Origin: Paroedura picta | Taxonomy: Eukaryota > Chordata > Lepidosauria > Squamata > Gekkonidae | Assembly (NCBI RefSeq): GCF_049243985.1 | Contig: NC_135384.1 | Location: forward strand, 16,426,501 to 16,490,500 | DNA length: 64,000 bases | Direction: 5' to 3' | Part shown: in pieces, positions 36,005 through 47,599 of the stretch | Position numbering within the stretch: position 1 is the stretch's first letter | How the letters are laid out: each line of letters starts with the position of its first letter | The notes under the pieces: generated by a model | Told to the model about the DNA's origin: nothing | The model's database searches: none | What the model saw: the letters and a program-made list of their open reading frames with translations, nothing else | Made by a program: the position numbers and the translations under genes

Positions 36005-36280
36005 GTGCGGTCAAGTCACACCGCGGGGCAACCCCGTAGGGTAGGGGTGGCAAACTGCGGCCCTCCAGATGTCCATGGACTACAATTCCCATGAGACCCT
36101 GCCACAGTTTGCCCAGCCCTGCCATAGGGCTTTCAAGGCGAGAGACATGCCAAGGTGACCTGCCATTGTGTGCCTCCGTACAATGGCCGTGGCACTCCAT
36201 GGAGGCCTGCCATCGAAATACTATCCAGGGCCAACTCTACTAACCAGGCTAGCAGATCTTCAGGGGTCTCAGTCTACAGA
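36005..36280 (-). repeat. 5S-derived SINE family, minus strand
   Basis: GTCACACCGCGGGGCAACCC, AGGGCTTTCAAGGCGAGAGA, CTCCATGGAGGCCTGCCATC and ATACTATCCAGGGCC give the body of the reptile SINE whose head is 5S-like (compare 6080-6112). A MITE splits it at 36042. Confidence 0.6.
36042..36121. mobile_element. hAT-type MITE inside the 5S-type SINE
   Basis: Flanks CCGTAGGG (36034-36041) and CCATAGGG (36122-36129) match at 7 of 8 bases with TA in the middle. Removing the element restores the SINE reading CCCCGTAGGGCTTTCAAGG. Confidence 0.8.
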
Positions 36281-37528
36281 CGGAGGTTCACTTCGCGAAA
36301 GAAAGTGCAAAGATCAACTTTACTTGGATGTTACAGTGACTGGACACAGTTCCTTCACCCCCAAAGGCGCCTCGACAAGCCCACCCTTGGATTGTGACCC
36401 TCTGGCCACAATCGACAGCTCGACAGCTTCTAAAGCAGCCCGTTCAGTGAAGAGACTCTGCCGGAGACAAAAAGAGGAGGCTGTCATTGTGCTTTCAGAG
36501 AGCCTGGCGGAGATATGTGGGAGGCTCAGACCTTCGGTGGAAGGCCATCCCTCTGCTGTGGAGTTAGGGATTTCTGGATTGTAACCATTGAGGCTCACAT
36601 GTTGCATGAGATCTCGTCATGTTCTGTCAAGATGACGTTTCTGCTTGGGGATACTGCATTTGCCAAGCAATTAAACCCCCACATGTTGTAGCTGGGAACA
36701 TGCCCTTGTAGCGAACAGTTAAGAGGACTGTTTGAAATGCCCTTGTGTCAGTTTCACAGATGGCTATTGGGTAGTGTCCATGCCATCACTGGTGGCATTC
36801 TACTTCCTTTTCACCTTCTCTTTTTGAGAGACTCCAACCCCGCTGTGCCACTCCCATGAGGAAAGTTTTGTGTAACTCAGTGAAGGTGGTGAATACCAGC
36901 AATGCTTTCTACCCCATAGCTATGCTCTGCCATTTTGTGCATACTTTCATGTGCTTAGTTGCCACACTGTTCTGTTTTGCTGTTTTTAATATTTTTTTTA
37001 CCTTTTTTTACAGAGGTTTTTCTGAATGTACTTTTTCTGACTTCAGGGGCCATGATTTTAAATGGGGATGTAAATGTAACACGTAATGTTAACATTTTTG
37101 TCCTCTGCTGAGTGATTCTAAGCTTTTCTCTTTTTAAAATACCAAGAATGGGCTACTCCTGCACAGCAAGGCTCTCTCTATGATATTACATGATTGCAGC
37201 ACCGGAAATCCTATTTGTGCCAAAGAACTAGGAGAGGAGGCAGCTGTAACACTTCCATCTCCGTTCTTCCATCGGTTACTTTGCCTACATCCCTTCTGCA
37301 CCTGAGACAGTAAGTCCAGTCTCACCTCAGCAGGTGAGAGAGAAGAATGTCTCCAAAAACTAGTGGCGGAACAGTTTGGGAGACGCAGTCCTAGCAGAGT
37401 TACACCCTACCAAACCCAGGCGGCTGGAGCCAGCCTATACTTTCTATCAGCGGAACAGACCTTTCCTGCCTTCCTGCTCTGTCTTTCCACTGCAACCCAC
37501 AGAACTTCTCAAATTGCTATTTGTGGAT
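36281..37528. other. Unassigned; possible 3' UTR of the KRAB zinc-finger gene
   Basis: 36168-36584 is a fairly long open frame on the plus strand, but its first 110 bases are SINE sequence and the protein resembles nothing I know. An ATTAAA is present at about 36669. Confidence 0.35.
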
Positions 37529-37905
37529 AGAATCATAGAATCATAGAGTTGGAAGGGGCCTCTAGAGTCAACTAGTCTAACCCTCTGCTCAGTGCAGGAA
37601 CGCACAACTATCTGCCCACCCACAGTGAACCCAGTTTCATGCACAGTTGATGTTCCCCCACCAAACATTTCCAGAGTCCAGCCTAGCCTGAAGGAGATTC
37701 ACTTACCATCCCGCAGTGGAGATCAGCAATTCCCTGTGTATGTAAGGAAGGGCCACAAGAGACAGACACTGGCACATCCCTTCCTGCCCACCCACTCACA
37801 GTCTGCCTCATAAAATCAGCATTTATGTCAGATGACTAGCCTCTGCTTAAAAACTCCTAAAGAAGAACTCACCACTTCCTGAGGAAGCCTGTTCTTAGCT
37901 CCCTC
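37529..37905 (-). mobile_element. CR1-type LINE 3' end
   Basis: Starts with repeated AGAATCATAGA...GTTGGAAGGGGCC, the inverse of the CR1 3' octamer repeats, followed by ACTAGTCTAACCCTCTGCTC and CACCACTTCCTGAGGAAGCC. Confidence 0.75.
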
Positions 37906-37911
37906 AACCTT

Positions 37912-38020
37912 TCCTCACAGGGTCTGTTGTGGGGAGAGGAAAGGGAAGGCAATTGTAAGCCACTTTGAAACTAGTAGAGAAAAGCAACATATAAGAACCA
38001 ACTCTTCTTTTTCTTCTTCC
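37912..38020 (+). repeat. tRNA-headed SINE, 3' fragment
   Basis: CTGTTGTGGGGAGAGGAAAG to ACCAACTCTTC. It sits between two CR1 pieces (37529-37905 and 38028-38640). Confidence 0.75.
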
Positions 38021-38027
38021 ACTCGTC

Positions 38028-38640
38028 ACTCCTCTCTAAGAAGATTATGAACCATTTACAAGCATCCTTTGGGTGCGATCTTTCAACTAGTTCTCGATCC
38101 ACCTTACAGTAATAAGATCCATACCACATTTTACTAATTTGTCAGTAAGAATTTCATGTGGAACCTTATCAAAAGCCTTACTGAAATCAAGGTAAACTAT
38201 GTCCACAGCATTCCCCTGATCTAGCAAGGTAGCAACTTTCTAAAAAAAAAGAAACAAGGTTAGTCTGACATGACTTGTTCTTGAGAAAGCCATACTGACT
38301 CGGTAATTACAGTCATCTGCTCTAGCTGCTCAAGGACGGACTGATGATTTGTTCTAAATTTTTGCCAGCTATACACGTCAAGCTGATGGATCGGTATTTA
38401 CCCAGATCCTCCTTTTCCCCCTTCTTGAAGATGGGGACAACATTTGCCCACCTCCAATCTTCTGGCACTTCACCTGTTCTCCAAGAATTGTCAAAAATAA
38501 TGGATAGAGGTTCAGAAATTACATCTGTAAGTTCCTTTAGTACCCCTGGGTGCGATTCATCTGGTTCAGAGGATTTGATTTCATTCATGGACTGCCCCTA
38601 CAGTGATCCTAGGCCACAACTCCCATCCCTCATCCCGTGA
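38028..38640 (-). mobile_element. CR1-type LINE, reverse-transcriptase remnant
   Basis: Minus-strand reading includes SEPDESHPGVLKELTDVISE, LSIIFDNSWRTGEVPEDWR and ANVVPIFKKGEKEDLGKYR, the N-terminal fingers of CR1 reverse transcriptase. Broken copy. The plus-strand text ACTATGTCCACAGCATTCCC belongs to the same element. Confidence 0.85.
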
Positions 38641-39230
38641 AATGATTTTGCCACAGTGAGCATGATTCTTCTCGCAAGAGAAGACTGAGGAGAAGTAGGA
38701 ATGAGCAGTTCAGCCCTCTCTTTATCACCTGTTACACCTCTTTTACTCTACGAGAGTGAAAGCTTTACCTTCCAAGGTCTGAGCTTTTCATACTCCAAGT
38801 TCACTCTGGCGTGCGCCCATGTCCAAGTTAAAGCCTCGAGGCTCAGCTTAAATATAAATCAAATTGATTAGCAAGTGTTGCACAGCATAAATCACTCCAA
38901 TGGAAGCAATAGACATCAAAGAAATAAGCCTTCCCCCTGCTATTGAAAAACCTGCCTTAGGAGTTGGCGCTCACTATTTTCGAGCAAAAGGGGATGCCTC
39001 CACAGTCAAGGGGTGCAGCACATGCCAGGGTGGAAGAAGAAAATGAAGAAACAAAATGTTTTAAAAGCATCTTTTTTAGTAGAAGTAGACTATGCCTTAT
39101 CTATCAACTCAATAGCAAATTTAAACCAGCCTGTTAATTCAGCTGTAAAGGGGAGGAAGCCCCAGCAAAAAAAATTGGAAGGACAGAATCATCTCCCAAG
39201 GTCAGATTTCTGGGAACTAAACCTGCTCAC
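38641..39230. other. Unassigned
   Basis: An open frame with A+T-rich composition (39013 on) runs into the SINE at 39240. It is not similar to anything I recognise. Confidence 0.35.
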
Positions 39231-39239
39231 AGCTGTTAA

Positions 39240-39523
39240 AGGTAAAGGTAAAGGTATCCCCTGTGCAAGCACCGAGTCATGTCTGACCCTTGGGGTGACG
39301 CCCTCTAGCGTTTTCATGGCAGACTCAATACGGGGTGGTTTGCCAGTGCCTTCCCCAGTCATGACCGTTTACCCCCCAGCAAGCTCGGTACTCATTTTAC
39401 CGACCTTGGAAGGATGGAAGGCTGAGTCAACCTTGAGCCGGCTGCTGGGATTGAACTCCCAGCCTTATGGGCAAAGCTTTCAGACGGCTGCCTTACCACT
39501 CTGCGCCACAAGAGGCTCTAAGA
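39240..39523 (-). mobile_element. Sauria-type SINE
   Basis: Minus strand: GAGCCTCTTGTGGCGCAGAG head, GGGCGTCACCCCAAGGGTCA and CACAGGGGATACCTTTACC tail with a short TTTACC iteration. AGCTGTTAA flanks both sides (39231-39239, 39524-39532). About 95% like the copy at 4397 by eye. Confidence 0.88.
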
Positions 39524-39617
39524 AGCTGTTAAGAAGCAGCAAAAAGAGCTCTTCTACATAAGTCAGAATCTGAACATTTCTGAACTAAGGTTCATTCTTC
39601 TTAGCAAAGCCTTAGGC

Positions 39618-39930
39618 CAGCCTTTCTCACCTTTTTTTACTGTTGAGAAACCCCTGAAACATTCTCCATGCCTTGAGAAACTCCGGAAGCGGCATGATTG
39701 TGCAGAATATGTTTGGGAAGCATAGCTGTGTACCTGGGGTCCCCCCCCTTCCCGCCCCCCTGGCTCATTGTTGGCCATTTTGGTCAGCACAGCCATATAC
39801 GGTCATACCACCCATTAAATATTTAACAAATTCCAAATATATATAAACAGTTAATTAACCCTCACCCATTTGGGAAACCCTTCCCTGGCGATCAAGAAAC
39901 CCCAGGGTTTCACGAAACTGAGACAGCCTG
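39618..39930. mobile_element. 313-bp hAT-like element, second family
   Basis: Ends CAGCCTTTCTCACC and GAGACAGCCTG are inverted. CCTTAGGC (39610-39617) and ACTTAGGC (39931-39938) match at 7 of 8 bases, TA-centred. Inside are GAGAAACCCCTGAAACATTC and GAAACCCCAGGGTTTCACGA. Fragments recur near 6555-6615 and 6845-6880. Confidence 0.7.
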
Positions 39931-40109
39931 ACTTAGGCTATGAAGTTCCTTGCAGTGAGGGATATTGAAGAGGGGGGTGGGGGGCTCTGGAGTGGGAAAA
40001 GGGAATTGGAAGAGATCTGGATCCAGCCCATTGGCTTCAATGGACTTGGAAGGATGCAACTCTGCTTAGGATGGCACTATAAAGATGGCACTTATATTCC
40101 TACTGTTAT

Positions 40110-40205
40110 GATGGTCAGTTCTTAGTCTGATGAAGAGTGAAAGCTCACGCCTTGAATAAATCTTTGTTGGTCTTAAAGGTGCTATTGGACTCTGATTTTT
40201 TTATG
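40110..40205 (+). repeat. GTCTTAAAGGTGC-family repeat
   Basis: AGTTCTTAGTCTGATGAAGA...AAAGCTCACGCC...TTGTTGGTCTTAAAGGTGC. Confidence 0.75.
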
Positions 40206-41849
40206 ATGGCACCGGCAGTCTCTCTGATTGCTTTTTAAAGTAGGAGCTCCAGGTTGGACTTAGGAAGCCTACTTGGTTATGAATGGTCAGCATATCGATT
40301 GTTCTTGCCAGTGGATCTGGGCTAGCAAAGCTCAAGTCCTAAGGGGAAAGTCTGTTGTGCTTTCAGTAGTCCAGATGCCTTTAGATGGGTCACTTAGCCC
40401 AGATACAGAAACCCATAGTCATTTTAGGTGCTCCTCTTTTCCCAGCTTCTCTGATCAGCAGGCATTTAGAGTTAATCTCTCATTAAAATCTTGCTCTCTA
40501 ATCTCCATGGCTTCATTCAAAGTGTATAAAAGTTCCAAGGGATACATGCATGTGTCTCCGTGTGGTTATTCTTAATCAGCAGCTCTTTTACATGCTTGAG
40601 GAAATAGAGAACTGGCTGATGCAGGCCTATCTAGAATAAAGTCCTGACTCCCAGCAGTTAGACCTGCACAAATCCTGCAACTGCAAAATGTTGATCTACG
40701 GAATGAATGGTTGCAAACATGGATGCCATCAAGTCCCACTCGATATCTGTAACCTGATCACCACCGAGAGGCCCACAGGATTTGTGGAAGAGGGCTAATA
40801 GAATATGGACAGGCCTTGGCAGTGGTGCAGACCTGTTGTTTAAATGTGGCAAAATACCAGGGCACAAATGTGATTGTGGTGTAGCTCATCAAACTATCAT
40901 CTGCCACAGAAATGTGAGTGTCATGCTTTCCAGGGAGATGTGATGGAGCTCTTTGTACTTTCCCCAGCTGTGATTGAATGGATTAAAAACTTAGATAACA
41001 GTTTTTAGGGGAATTGCCAAATCTGTCTGCATAACTGTTGCACTTACTTATTGGCCACGTATTATATATGCATATTATTATTATATGCTTCCTGTGTGTA
41101 ACTCTGCCATACAATTTTTAAAAAATTCCCTTGCTTCTGGGGGGGAAAACACCAGACTGGAAAAATGGTAAAGGCTCCCTGGGAGAGAACAACCCTTTAA
41201 AATCGTAAGGCACATTAGAAGGCAAGAAGGCAATGACACAGGGTACCTTCAAAACCACAGCTATAATTCAGACCAACATCTGGCTTTGCATTTCTCCTCT
41301 GTTCCTGTTGTTACTAAAGGGGAAAAGCCATACTGTCCTTCCGCCAGAGGGAGTGGCAACTTTAATTCCAGTTGTACAGTGCATGCCTAGCCAGAGAGAA
41401 ACCTAAATCGTTTGATTGCAATGATCTTAGAAGAGTGTAACTTTGTTTAGGATTGCACTGTTAATTAGAAGAAAACATGCAGATTCTGTGAACAGGTCCT
41501 TATCAGTGTAGTATCACGCCTGAGCATGCAGTTCCCTTCTCTGGGACTCAGGCATTCATTTCCTACAAAGGGGACCATTAGAAAAATGTATCTGATTAGA
41601 GGGATAGGCATAGAGGTAGCTGGACTATCAAGCTGGACAAAATTAAGCTGTTACATAATCCTTTTCCATCACACATTTATACTTTTAAGATGCCACACAA
41701 AATTGTTTACCCTCCTGTTTTCATGCTGTTTACCAGCACTGGCTAGGCTGCTGTGATGTCACAGAAATTTTCACAAATCTATAGATGTGGATAATTTGGT
41801 ATCAGTATGAGGAAAGGAAAGAAGTGAAACCAGTTAGGATGGGAACATG
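40206..41849. other. No gene seen
   Basis: Unique-looking sequence without an identifiable exon or repeat. Confidence 0.35.
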
Positions 41850-42082
41850 AGACAGAAAAAAATATACAGGGACTAAAAAGAGTAGGAGGCATGTGCTTTT
41901 CTGAAAAAAGGAGCTAGGACAATCTGTACTCAAAGAGTAACTGCCACAGGATGTAGTAATGGCCATGATTTTATTCAGCTTTAAAAGCTTTAGCCTTAGA
42001 CTGGATCTTGGAGGAGAGGACTATTTAGCCATTACAGCTTCCATGTTCACAGGTAGCATACCTCAGAACGATAGGGCTGAGG
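41850..42082 (+). mobile_element. LINE 3' fragment, same family as 30405-30895
   Basis: AACTGCCACAGGATGTAGTA, ATGGCCATGATTTTATTCAG and GACTGGATCTTGGAGGAGAG correspond to the 3' segment of the other copy, diverged. Confidence 0.45.
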
Positions 42083-42094
42083 TATAGTAATAAG

Positions 42095-42377
42095 ACAGCC
42101 TCTTGTGGCGCAGAGTGGTAAGGCAGCAGACATGCTGTCTGAAAGCTTTGCCCATGAGGCTGGGAGTTCAATCCCAGCCGCTGGCTCAAGGCTGACTCAG
42201 CCTTCCATCCTTCCGAAGTCGGTCAAATGAGTACCCAGCTTGCTGGGGGGTAAACGCTAATGACTGGGGAAGGCCCTGGCAAACCACCACGTATTGAGTC
42301 TGCCATGAAAACGCTAGAGGGCGTCACCCCAAGGGTCAGGCATGACCCGGTGCTTGCACAGGGGATACCTTTACTTT
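42095..42377 (+). mobile_element. Sauria-type SINE with 12-bp target duplication
   Basis: CAGCCTCTTGTGGCGCAGAG at the head; CATGACCCGGTGCTTGCACA and GGGGATACCTTTACTTT at the tail. TATAGTAATAAG is repeated at 42083-42094 and 42378-42389. Confidence 0.92.
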
Positions 42378-42461
42378 TATAGTAATAAGGGGAGGATTTG
42401 GCCTCAATGCTGCACTTGTAGGCCCTCCCAGGGCATCTGATTGGACACTGGGTAAACCAAG

Positions 42462-43525
42462 GGGCCTTTTTGCACGGGGATCTTTGTTGCAAATTGGTCA
42501 CTGAATGAAAAATCGCCATTTAAAATAGTGGAATTCGTCGTTATGCATACCTGCCTTTGTAGTGGAATCAGTTGCGTTTTTTAGCGTTTCCCACAGGCTT
42601 CCGGTCTCGGCAGAAATCGCTAGAAAGGAAGCGCTATTGCCAAGCTCGTCCCGCCCCTGGCCGTCAAGCAGCCAATGGGCAGCCGTTAGCATGCTCCCAA
42701 ACAGCCCCTTTCCCTTTAAGGAAAGTTTAAAAAAAAAAAAAAAAACAGACCCATTGTAACGAATCTGGGTAGATTCGTTGCAACGGAGAGACCCATCCAG
42801 CTGCCTGGGGTGTTTGAGCTGTCGTTTGATCGTTAACACGCTGCCTCCGAGTGAAAAAAAAAATCCCCCCACCCTCTCACGGGCCCGATTTTCGGCTGAA
42901 TGGAATGTGTGAAATGTGTGTGCTTAGTGACTGAAGGGGAGGGACTGAAGCCGGGAAGCCTCTGTTTGAGCTGTCATTTGATCGTGGCCACGCTGCCTCC
43001 GAGTGGAAAAAAAAAATCCCCCCTCCCCCCCCCTCACGGGCGCGATTTTCAGCCGAAACAGTGTGAAAAATAAAGGGAAAATACATCAGCAAACGGGCTT
43101 CTGCGGGCTTCTTGTGCTTAGTGACTGTAAACAGCTCTGAGGAGGGACTGCAGCCTGGGAAGCCTCACTGGCTAAACGGAGGCTCGCCGGTGCGTTGATC
43201 TCCACTCGCTCGGGGGGAAAAAAATGGCGATCGCTTCGCCGGAAGTTTGGAGGACAGGCTCAGGAGGAGGGACTCTGAAGAAACCGCAACAATGTTAACG
43301 CACAGGTCTTTATCGCTATTGTTGCAGATTGGTTGCAGGAGTGTATCGCTTTCCGGAGGGTGAATCCACTTTTTGGGATTCCCCTGAAAGCGCTACAACG
43401 AAGCGCTTTTTGCGGGTCGGTTTCAGGAGTGTTGCAGATTGTCTACGACGTCGTGGGTTATTCCAAATTAGTAGCATTTTCAATTAGCAACCATTGTGCT
43501 ATTTTGAAGCCGTGCGAAATGGCCC
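42462..43525. mobile_element. Non-autonomous Harbinger relative, 1.06 kb
   Basis: Ends GGGCCTTTTTGCACGG (left) and CCGTGCGAAATGGCCC (right), with AAG duplicated at 42459-42461 and 43526-43528. The right 300 bases closely match the right end of the 7.5 kb Harbinger (for example CGCTACAACGAAGCGCTTTT and GGTTGCAGGAGTGTATCGCT); the left end shares CCCACAGGCTTCCGG. An internal tandem duplication of about 150 bp (TTTGAGCTGTCGTTTGATCG at 42815 and TTTGAGCTGTCATTTGATCG at 42966) replaces the coding part. No transposase is encoded. Confidence 0.9.
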
Positions 43526-43529
43526 AAGA

Positions 43530-44064
43530 TGCTGGACTGGATGGACCGCTGGTCTCTGCCAGCATCGTGGCTCGTTAAGCATATATAGTAAGTATTGGGC
43601 CCATCCAATGAGGAAAGGTGTTCTGAAAGCCATCCCCCCACCCAGTGGAATGCCTAAAAAAGAGCCCTGTAAATGCATGTTTTCCTCTGTCAGATATTGA
43701 TATTGGCATACTGAATCCTCCTTATTTCAGCACAATCCATAGGACTTTAACAAATTGTATGATAAAGGGATTCTAGGCCATTATTCCACATAATGGCCAA
43801 GGCGGAGGGCTGGTGAGCCAAGCCAGCATGGGCAGAAGCCTCCTGAGATGGAGGCTGTAGTAAGGAGGAGCATTGGGTGAGATAAAAGGCTGGTTGTGTC
43901 CAAGCTGCTTTTGTGAGAGTTCTTTTTCAATCCACCAGGGGGAAACATAGGACAACTTTACAGCATCCCCTGAGGTAGAGAGTGTCAGTGGTTAAAGGAC
44001 CCTGTTGTCAAATTCTCAAGGCAGCCACAAATTCACCATCTCCAGGGCTAGGTTTGGTGTAGTG
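43530..44064. other. LINE-tail fragment, then unassigned
   Basis: 43528-43575 (GATGCTGGACTGGATGGACC) resembles a LINE 3' tail. The rest is not identified. Confidence 0.35.
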
Positions 44065-44350
44065 CCAGTTTGGTGTAGTGGTTAGGAGTGCGGACTTCTA
44101 ATCTGGCATGCTGGGTTCGATTCTGCACTCCCCCACATGCAGCCAGCTGGGTGACCTTGGGCTCGCCACGGCACTGATAAAACTGTTCTGAACTGTTCTG
44201 GTTGTGACACAGATGTAACAGAACTGATTTTTGCTATATATTTCCTGTCATGTAAGAAGATCATAGTGTGAGGAAGAGTGCTTGCACTCGAAAGCTCACG
44301 CCTTGATTAAATCTTTGTTGGTCTTAAAGGTGCTCCTGGACTCTGATTTT
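44065..44350 (+). repeat. tRNA-headed SINE head followed by a GTCTTAAAGGTGC repeat
   Basis: 44065-44205 is the 5' half of the SINE (GTTTGGTGTAGTGGTTAGGA, GGTTCGATTCTGC). 44244-44350 is a copy of the other family (TGCTTGCACTCGAAAGCTCA). Confidence 0.8.
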
Positions 44351-44582
44351 ACCAGGTTGTCTGAGTCACTGCACTGGCTAGGTCACCTATGAACATGGAG
44401 ACCTTGCCTTATTCTCTGGTGCTGTCTTCACAGCCTCACCAAGCAGGGCCAATGTGACGAAACTAGTATTTGTCGAGGGTATGAGAGGACTTCTGCTAGC
44501 CAAACGCTAGTTTTCGGGACCTAACCATAATGAAAGTAAGCTATGTTTTTGCATTATGTCCAAACCAAGACAGTTCTTCATA

Positions 44583-44960
44583 TTCATAGACTCATAGCAT
44601 CATAGAGTTGGAAGGGGCCATACAGGCCATCTAGTCCAACCCCCTGCTCAACGCAGGATCAGCCCAGAGCATCCTAAAGCATCCAAGAAAAGTGTGTATC
44701 CAACCTTGGCTTGAAGACTGCCAGTGAGGGGGAGCTCACCACCTCCTTAGGCAGCCTATTCTATTGCTGAACTACTCTGTGAAAATATCTAGCCTATATT
44801 ACTGCACGCCCTTTCCTCTGCAGCCAACGGAAACAGCATCCTGCCCTCTTCTAAGTGACAACCATTCCAATACTTAAAGAGGGCTATCATGTCCCCTCTC
44901 AACCTCCTTTAATCCAGGCTGAACATTCCCAAGTCCCTCTTCATAGGGCTTGGTCCCTTG
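44583..44960 (-). mobile_element. CR1-type LINE 3' end
   Basis: TCATAGAGTTGGAAGGGGCC, ATCTAGTCCAACCCCCTGCT and TAGGCAGCCTATTCTATTGC are the inverted 3' part. Better preserved than the copy at 37.5 kb. Confidence 0.85.
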
Positions 44961-47351
44961 GCCCCAGATCATATTGAAATGATTACTGCAGAAGAATACC
45001 TTAAACCCATCCCTAAAGAGAAGCCAAGGTCTCCCATTTTGCCACCCCATCAAATTGTTCTCCTCAACACTGGGTGGCCTGCATGACAGACCTCCAAGAC
45101 TGTGTCCCTTGGTTGCTTGTGTGGTCCAGAACAATTCTTGGATCATCCAACTCCTCTGGTACATCCCCAAGCTCCTCTCTCCGCTGGTTCTGTAGAAACA
45201 ACCGCCCAAAGGGGAACGACCGGTGGGAGATCTGAGCAGAACACGCTCTAATTGTTGAACTGAACAGGCTCTAATTGTAGCAAGTTGCTTGGGGATCGAT
45301 TAAAAAAAGGTGTCTCTAGATGTTTCCTCAGCCGGGCATGTAAATAAGCTCTCAGGGAGGACTTCCAGACTCCCCAGCCCACCTTCCTCTGGAGACAGCT
45401 GGTTAATTAATCCAAGTTGGGCACTATTAAAAGTTTCTACTTTTTGAGAACAGTTCTGCTTTGACTTGCGCATCCTCCGGGACTTGGGGAGCAGCCGGCA
45501 TTTCTGGAGGTTGGTCTGCAGCCAACTCGTCTCCTCCTCCTTGGGCTCTCTGCCACAGTAGAAGCAAAGGTGTGGAGGGACCGGAGGCTTAACCAATCAG
45601 TTCCCAGCAGAGGCAGAGCTACTGTGACCAATTTTCCCAACGTGGTACATAAATTGTAGAACCGGAGATCTGAAACATCAAGTGGGCAGTCAATGCCCTT
45701 GGGACTTTCAGCTAGCGATTACTACAGGCCTAATACATACAATGTTTTTTCAGAGTATTTCAAATAATGGGGCAAATGAATATTATGCTTCTCTCAAGAG
45801 AATCGCAGCACAGCTATTGCAAGTTATGCCTGCCGTCAGCATATGGGATGAAGATGACAAATGGGAGTAATGAGTTATAAACCTAGAAACTGGAGCCATT
45901 TTCCTGTGAGTTAAGCACCGCCATCTTGACCTGGAAACCTAAAGCTAGCTCAAACTCTTCAGATCTTGGAAGCTAAGCAGGGTAAGACCAACAAGAAAAC
46001 TGAGCCATGTTGGGAGGGCAGTATATAAATTTAATAAATAATAATTCCAGGCAATTTCCGAGGTCCCTGCAAATTGGCCACAACTTGTCACTTTACATAC
46101 ATGCACACTGAATTATATGGGACTTACTTATGAGGTCTAGGATGGCTCTCGGTAATCCATTGAAGGAACTGAAGATCTTGCCCACTTTCTGTGCCCTTTT
46201 AAAGCAGGCCATTAAAGCAGTGTGGCGGTTAGCTGGACGAAGATCTGTGGGACTCAGGTTCTGCCCCGGAAGCTGGCGTTGGGCCAGTCGCACTCTCTCT
46301 GTCTTACTTACCTCACAGGGTTGCTGGGAGGAGAACAGAACAAGGGAAGCCAATTTGGCTCCCCAGGGAGAAGGCAGATCACACATGAAGAAAAGCCATT
46401 TTTGAAAAAAAAAAGAATTCCAATGGATTCCACCATCAGGGGATTGAAAAAACAAGAGAAGTCAAGCCAGTGTGGTGTGGCGTAGCCCAGCTTTCATTTT
46501 AAAATGTCTCTCGTTTGTGTGGGTGGGATAAGTCTGCTGTTACAGACAAAGTTATCATGACCTAGCAATTATGATTGTTTCAAAGCCTTCATGGAAAATG
46601 GCAGCTCCCTTCGGGGAGGCAGCAACAGAAGAGAGTGTGGATGTTCCACTGCAGCTACAAGGGCTTTTGGCTTTCACTACCAGAACTGGCTGTGAACAGA
46701 AGCAGCCCTAGATTGTCTTTTATCCCACTCCCAACTGCATGCCAATATGTTCTGCAGGCCACGGATCTTTCAGCTCGTTACCTGGGTACAAAAGTCCTCT
46801 GGCCAGCAGTGTTGCTTGTGATTTTATTTCTTGATTCCAAAGATTAATGCAAGCTACACATGCTTCAGTGAGATAGGACACTGGCTGGGCACACCCACAT
46901 CCCTCTCGCTGCTGTGAGCACTCTCTGCTAGATAGCCTCTGGCCTGCAACAAGTCAAACAATAGCCAGAAGTTGGCGAGGACAACTGGCGGGACCATGTC
47001 CCCTACTAATGGGGGCTTGTCATGCAAGAGGACTCACGGCTCAGCTTCCTGTCCAGATCACTGGGTTGGTCCCCGGGCAGGAAATGACATCAAGGCCTGG
47101 TTTATATATGAGGGCGAATGGGGCAGAAGAATCCCAAGGGGTAGAACAGACTGCAGTTCTTCAGCCTGTGGGTGGAGAATACCTGTTTTTTAAAAAAAAA
47201 TACCCTTCCACGTTAAAAGCTCCGATAGTTAAAAAATATGGCCTGCCATATCAGGAAGAAAGGGTCCAGGTCAGCTTTTCTAGACAATACACCAAGAGCT
47301 CCTGGGATTCTATTTTGGTTTTAACTCAATTAACAGGCGCTTGGGGGCCCA
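44961..47351. other. No gene seen; minor repeat traces
   Basis: 45955-46040 contains a 5S-like piece (CAGATCTTGGAAGCTAAGCA) and the SINE/LINE tail GGCAGTATATAAATTTAATA. 46245-46340 looks like an old tRNA-SINE body. Otherwise unidentified. Confidence 0.4.
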
Positions 47352-47359
47352 ATTCCAAG

Positions 47360-47429
47360 TAGGGTTGTGCGTGGTGGTGTCCCAATCGGCCTGGAATGGC
47401 CCATTTGGACGCTACCACGCACAACCCTA
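47360..47429. mobile_element. Tiny 70-bp foldback MITE
   Basis: TAGGGTTGTGCGTGGTGG and CTACCACGCACAACCCTA are near-perfect inverted ends occupying most of the element. ATTCCAAG is duplicated at 47352-47359 and 47430-47437. Confidence 0.85.
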
Positions 47430-47525
47430 ATTCCAAGCCACCCTCAGGCCTTTATCCTCAGCAGACACAGCTTTAGTGTGTCGCTGCTTGAGCCAGCAGC
47501 TGGAGGATCAAACTAGGTTCTAGAT

Positions 47526-47599
47526 CAGGGGTAGTCAACCTGTGGTCCTCCAGATGTCCATGGACTACAATTCCCATGAGCCCCTGCCAGCAAACGCTG
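47526..47599. mobile_element. hAT-type MITE, left half
   Basis: CAGGGGTAGTCAACCTGTGG to GAGCCCCTGCCAGCAAACGC; preceded by TTCTAGAT. Confidence 0.7.

Noticed and set aside
36168-36584. 138-residue plus-strand frame
   Set aside because: It begins inside a SINE and has no recognisable domain or splice support; listed as unassigned.
45300-45640. Minus-strand frames containing a CFYCGREP segment
   Set aside because: A CxxC alone is weak; no partner residues, no splice-bounded exon, no family recognised.
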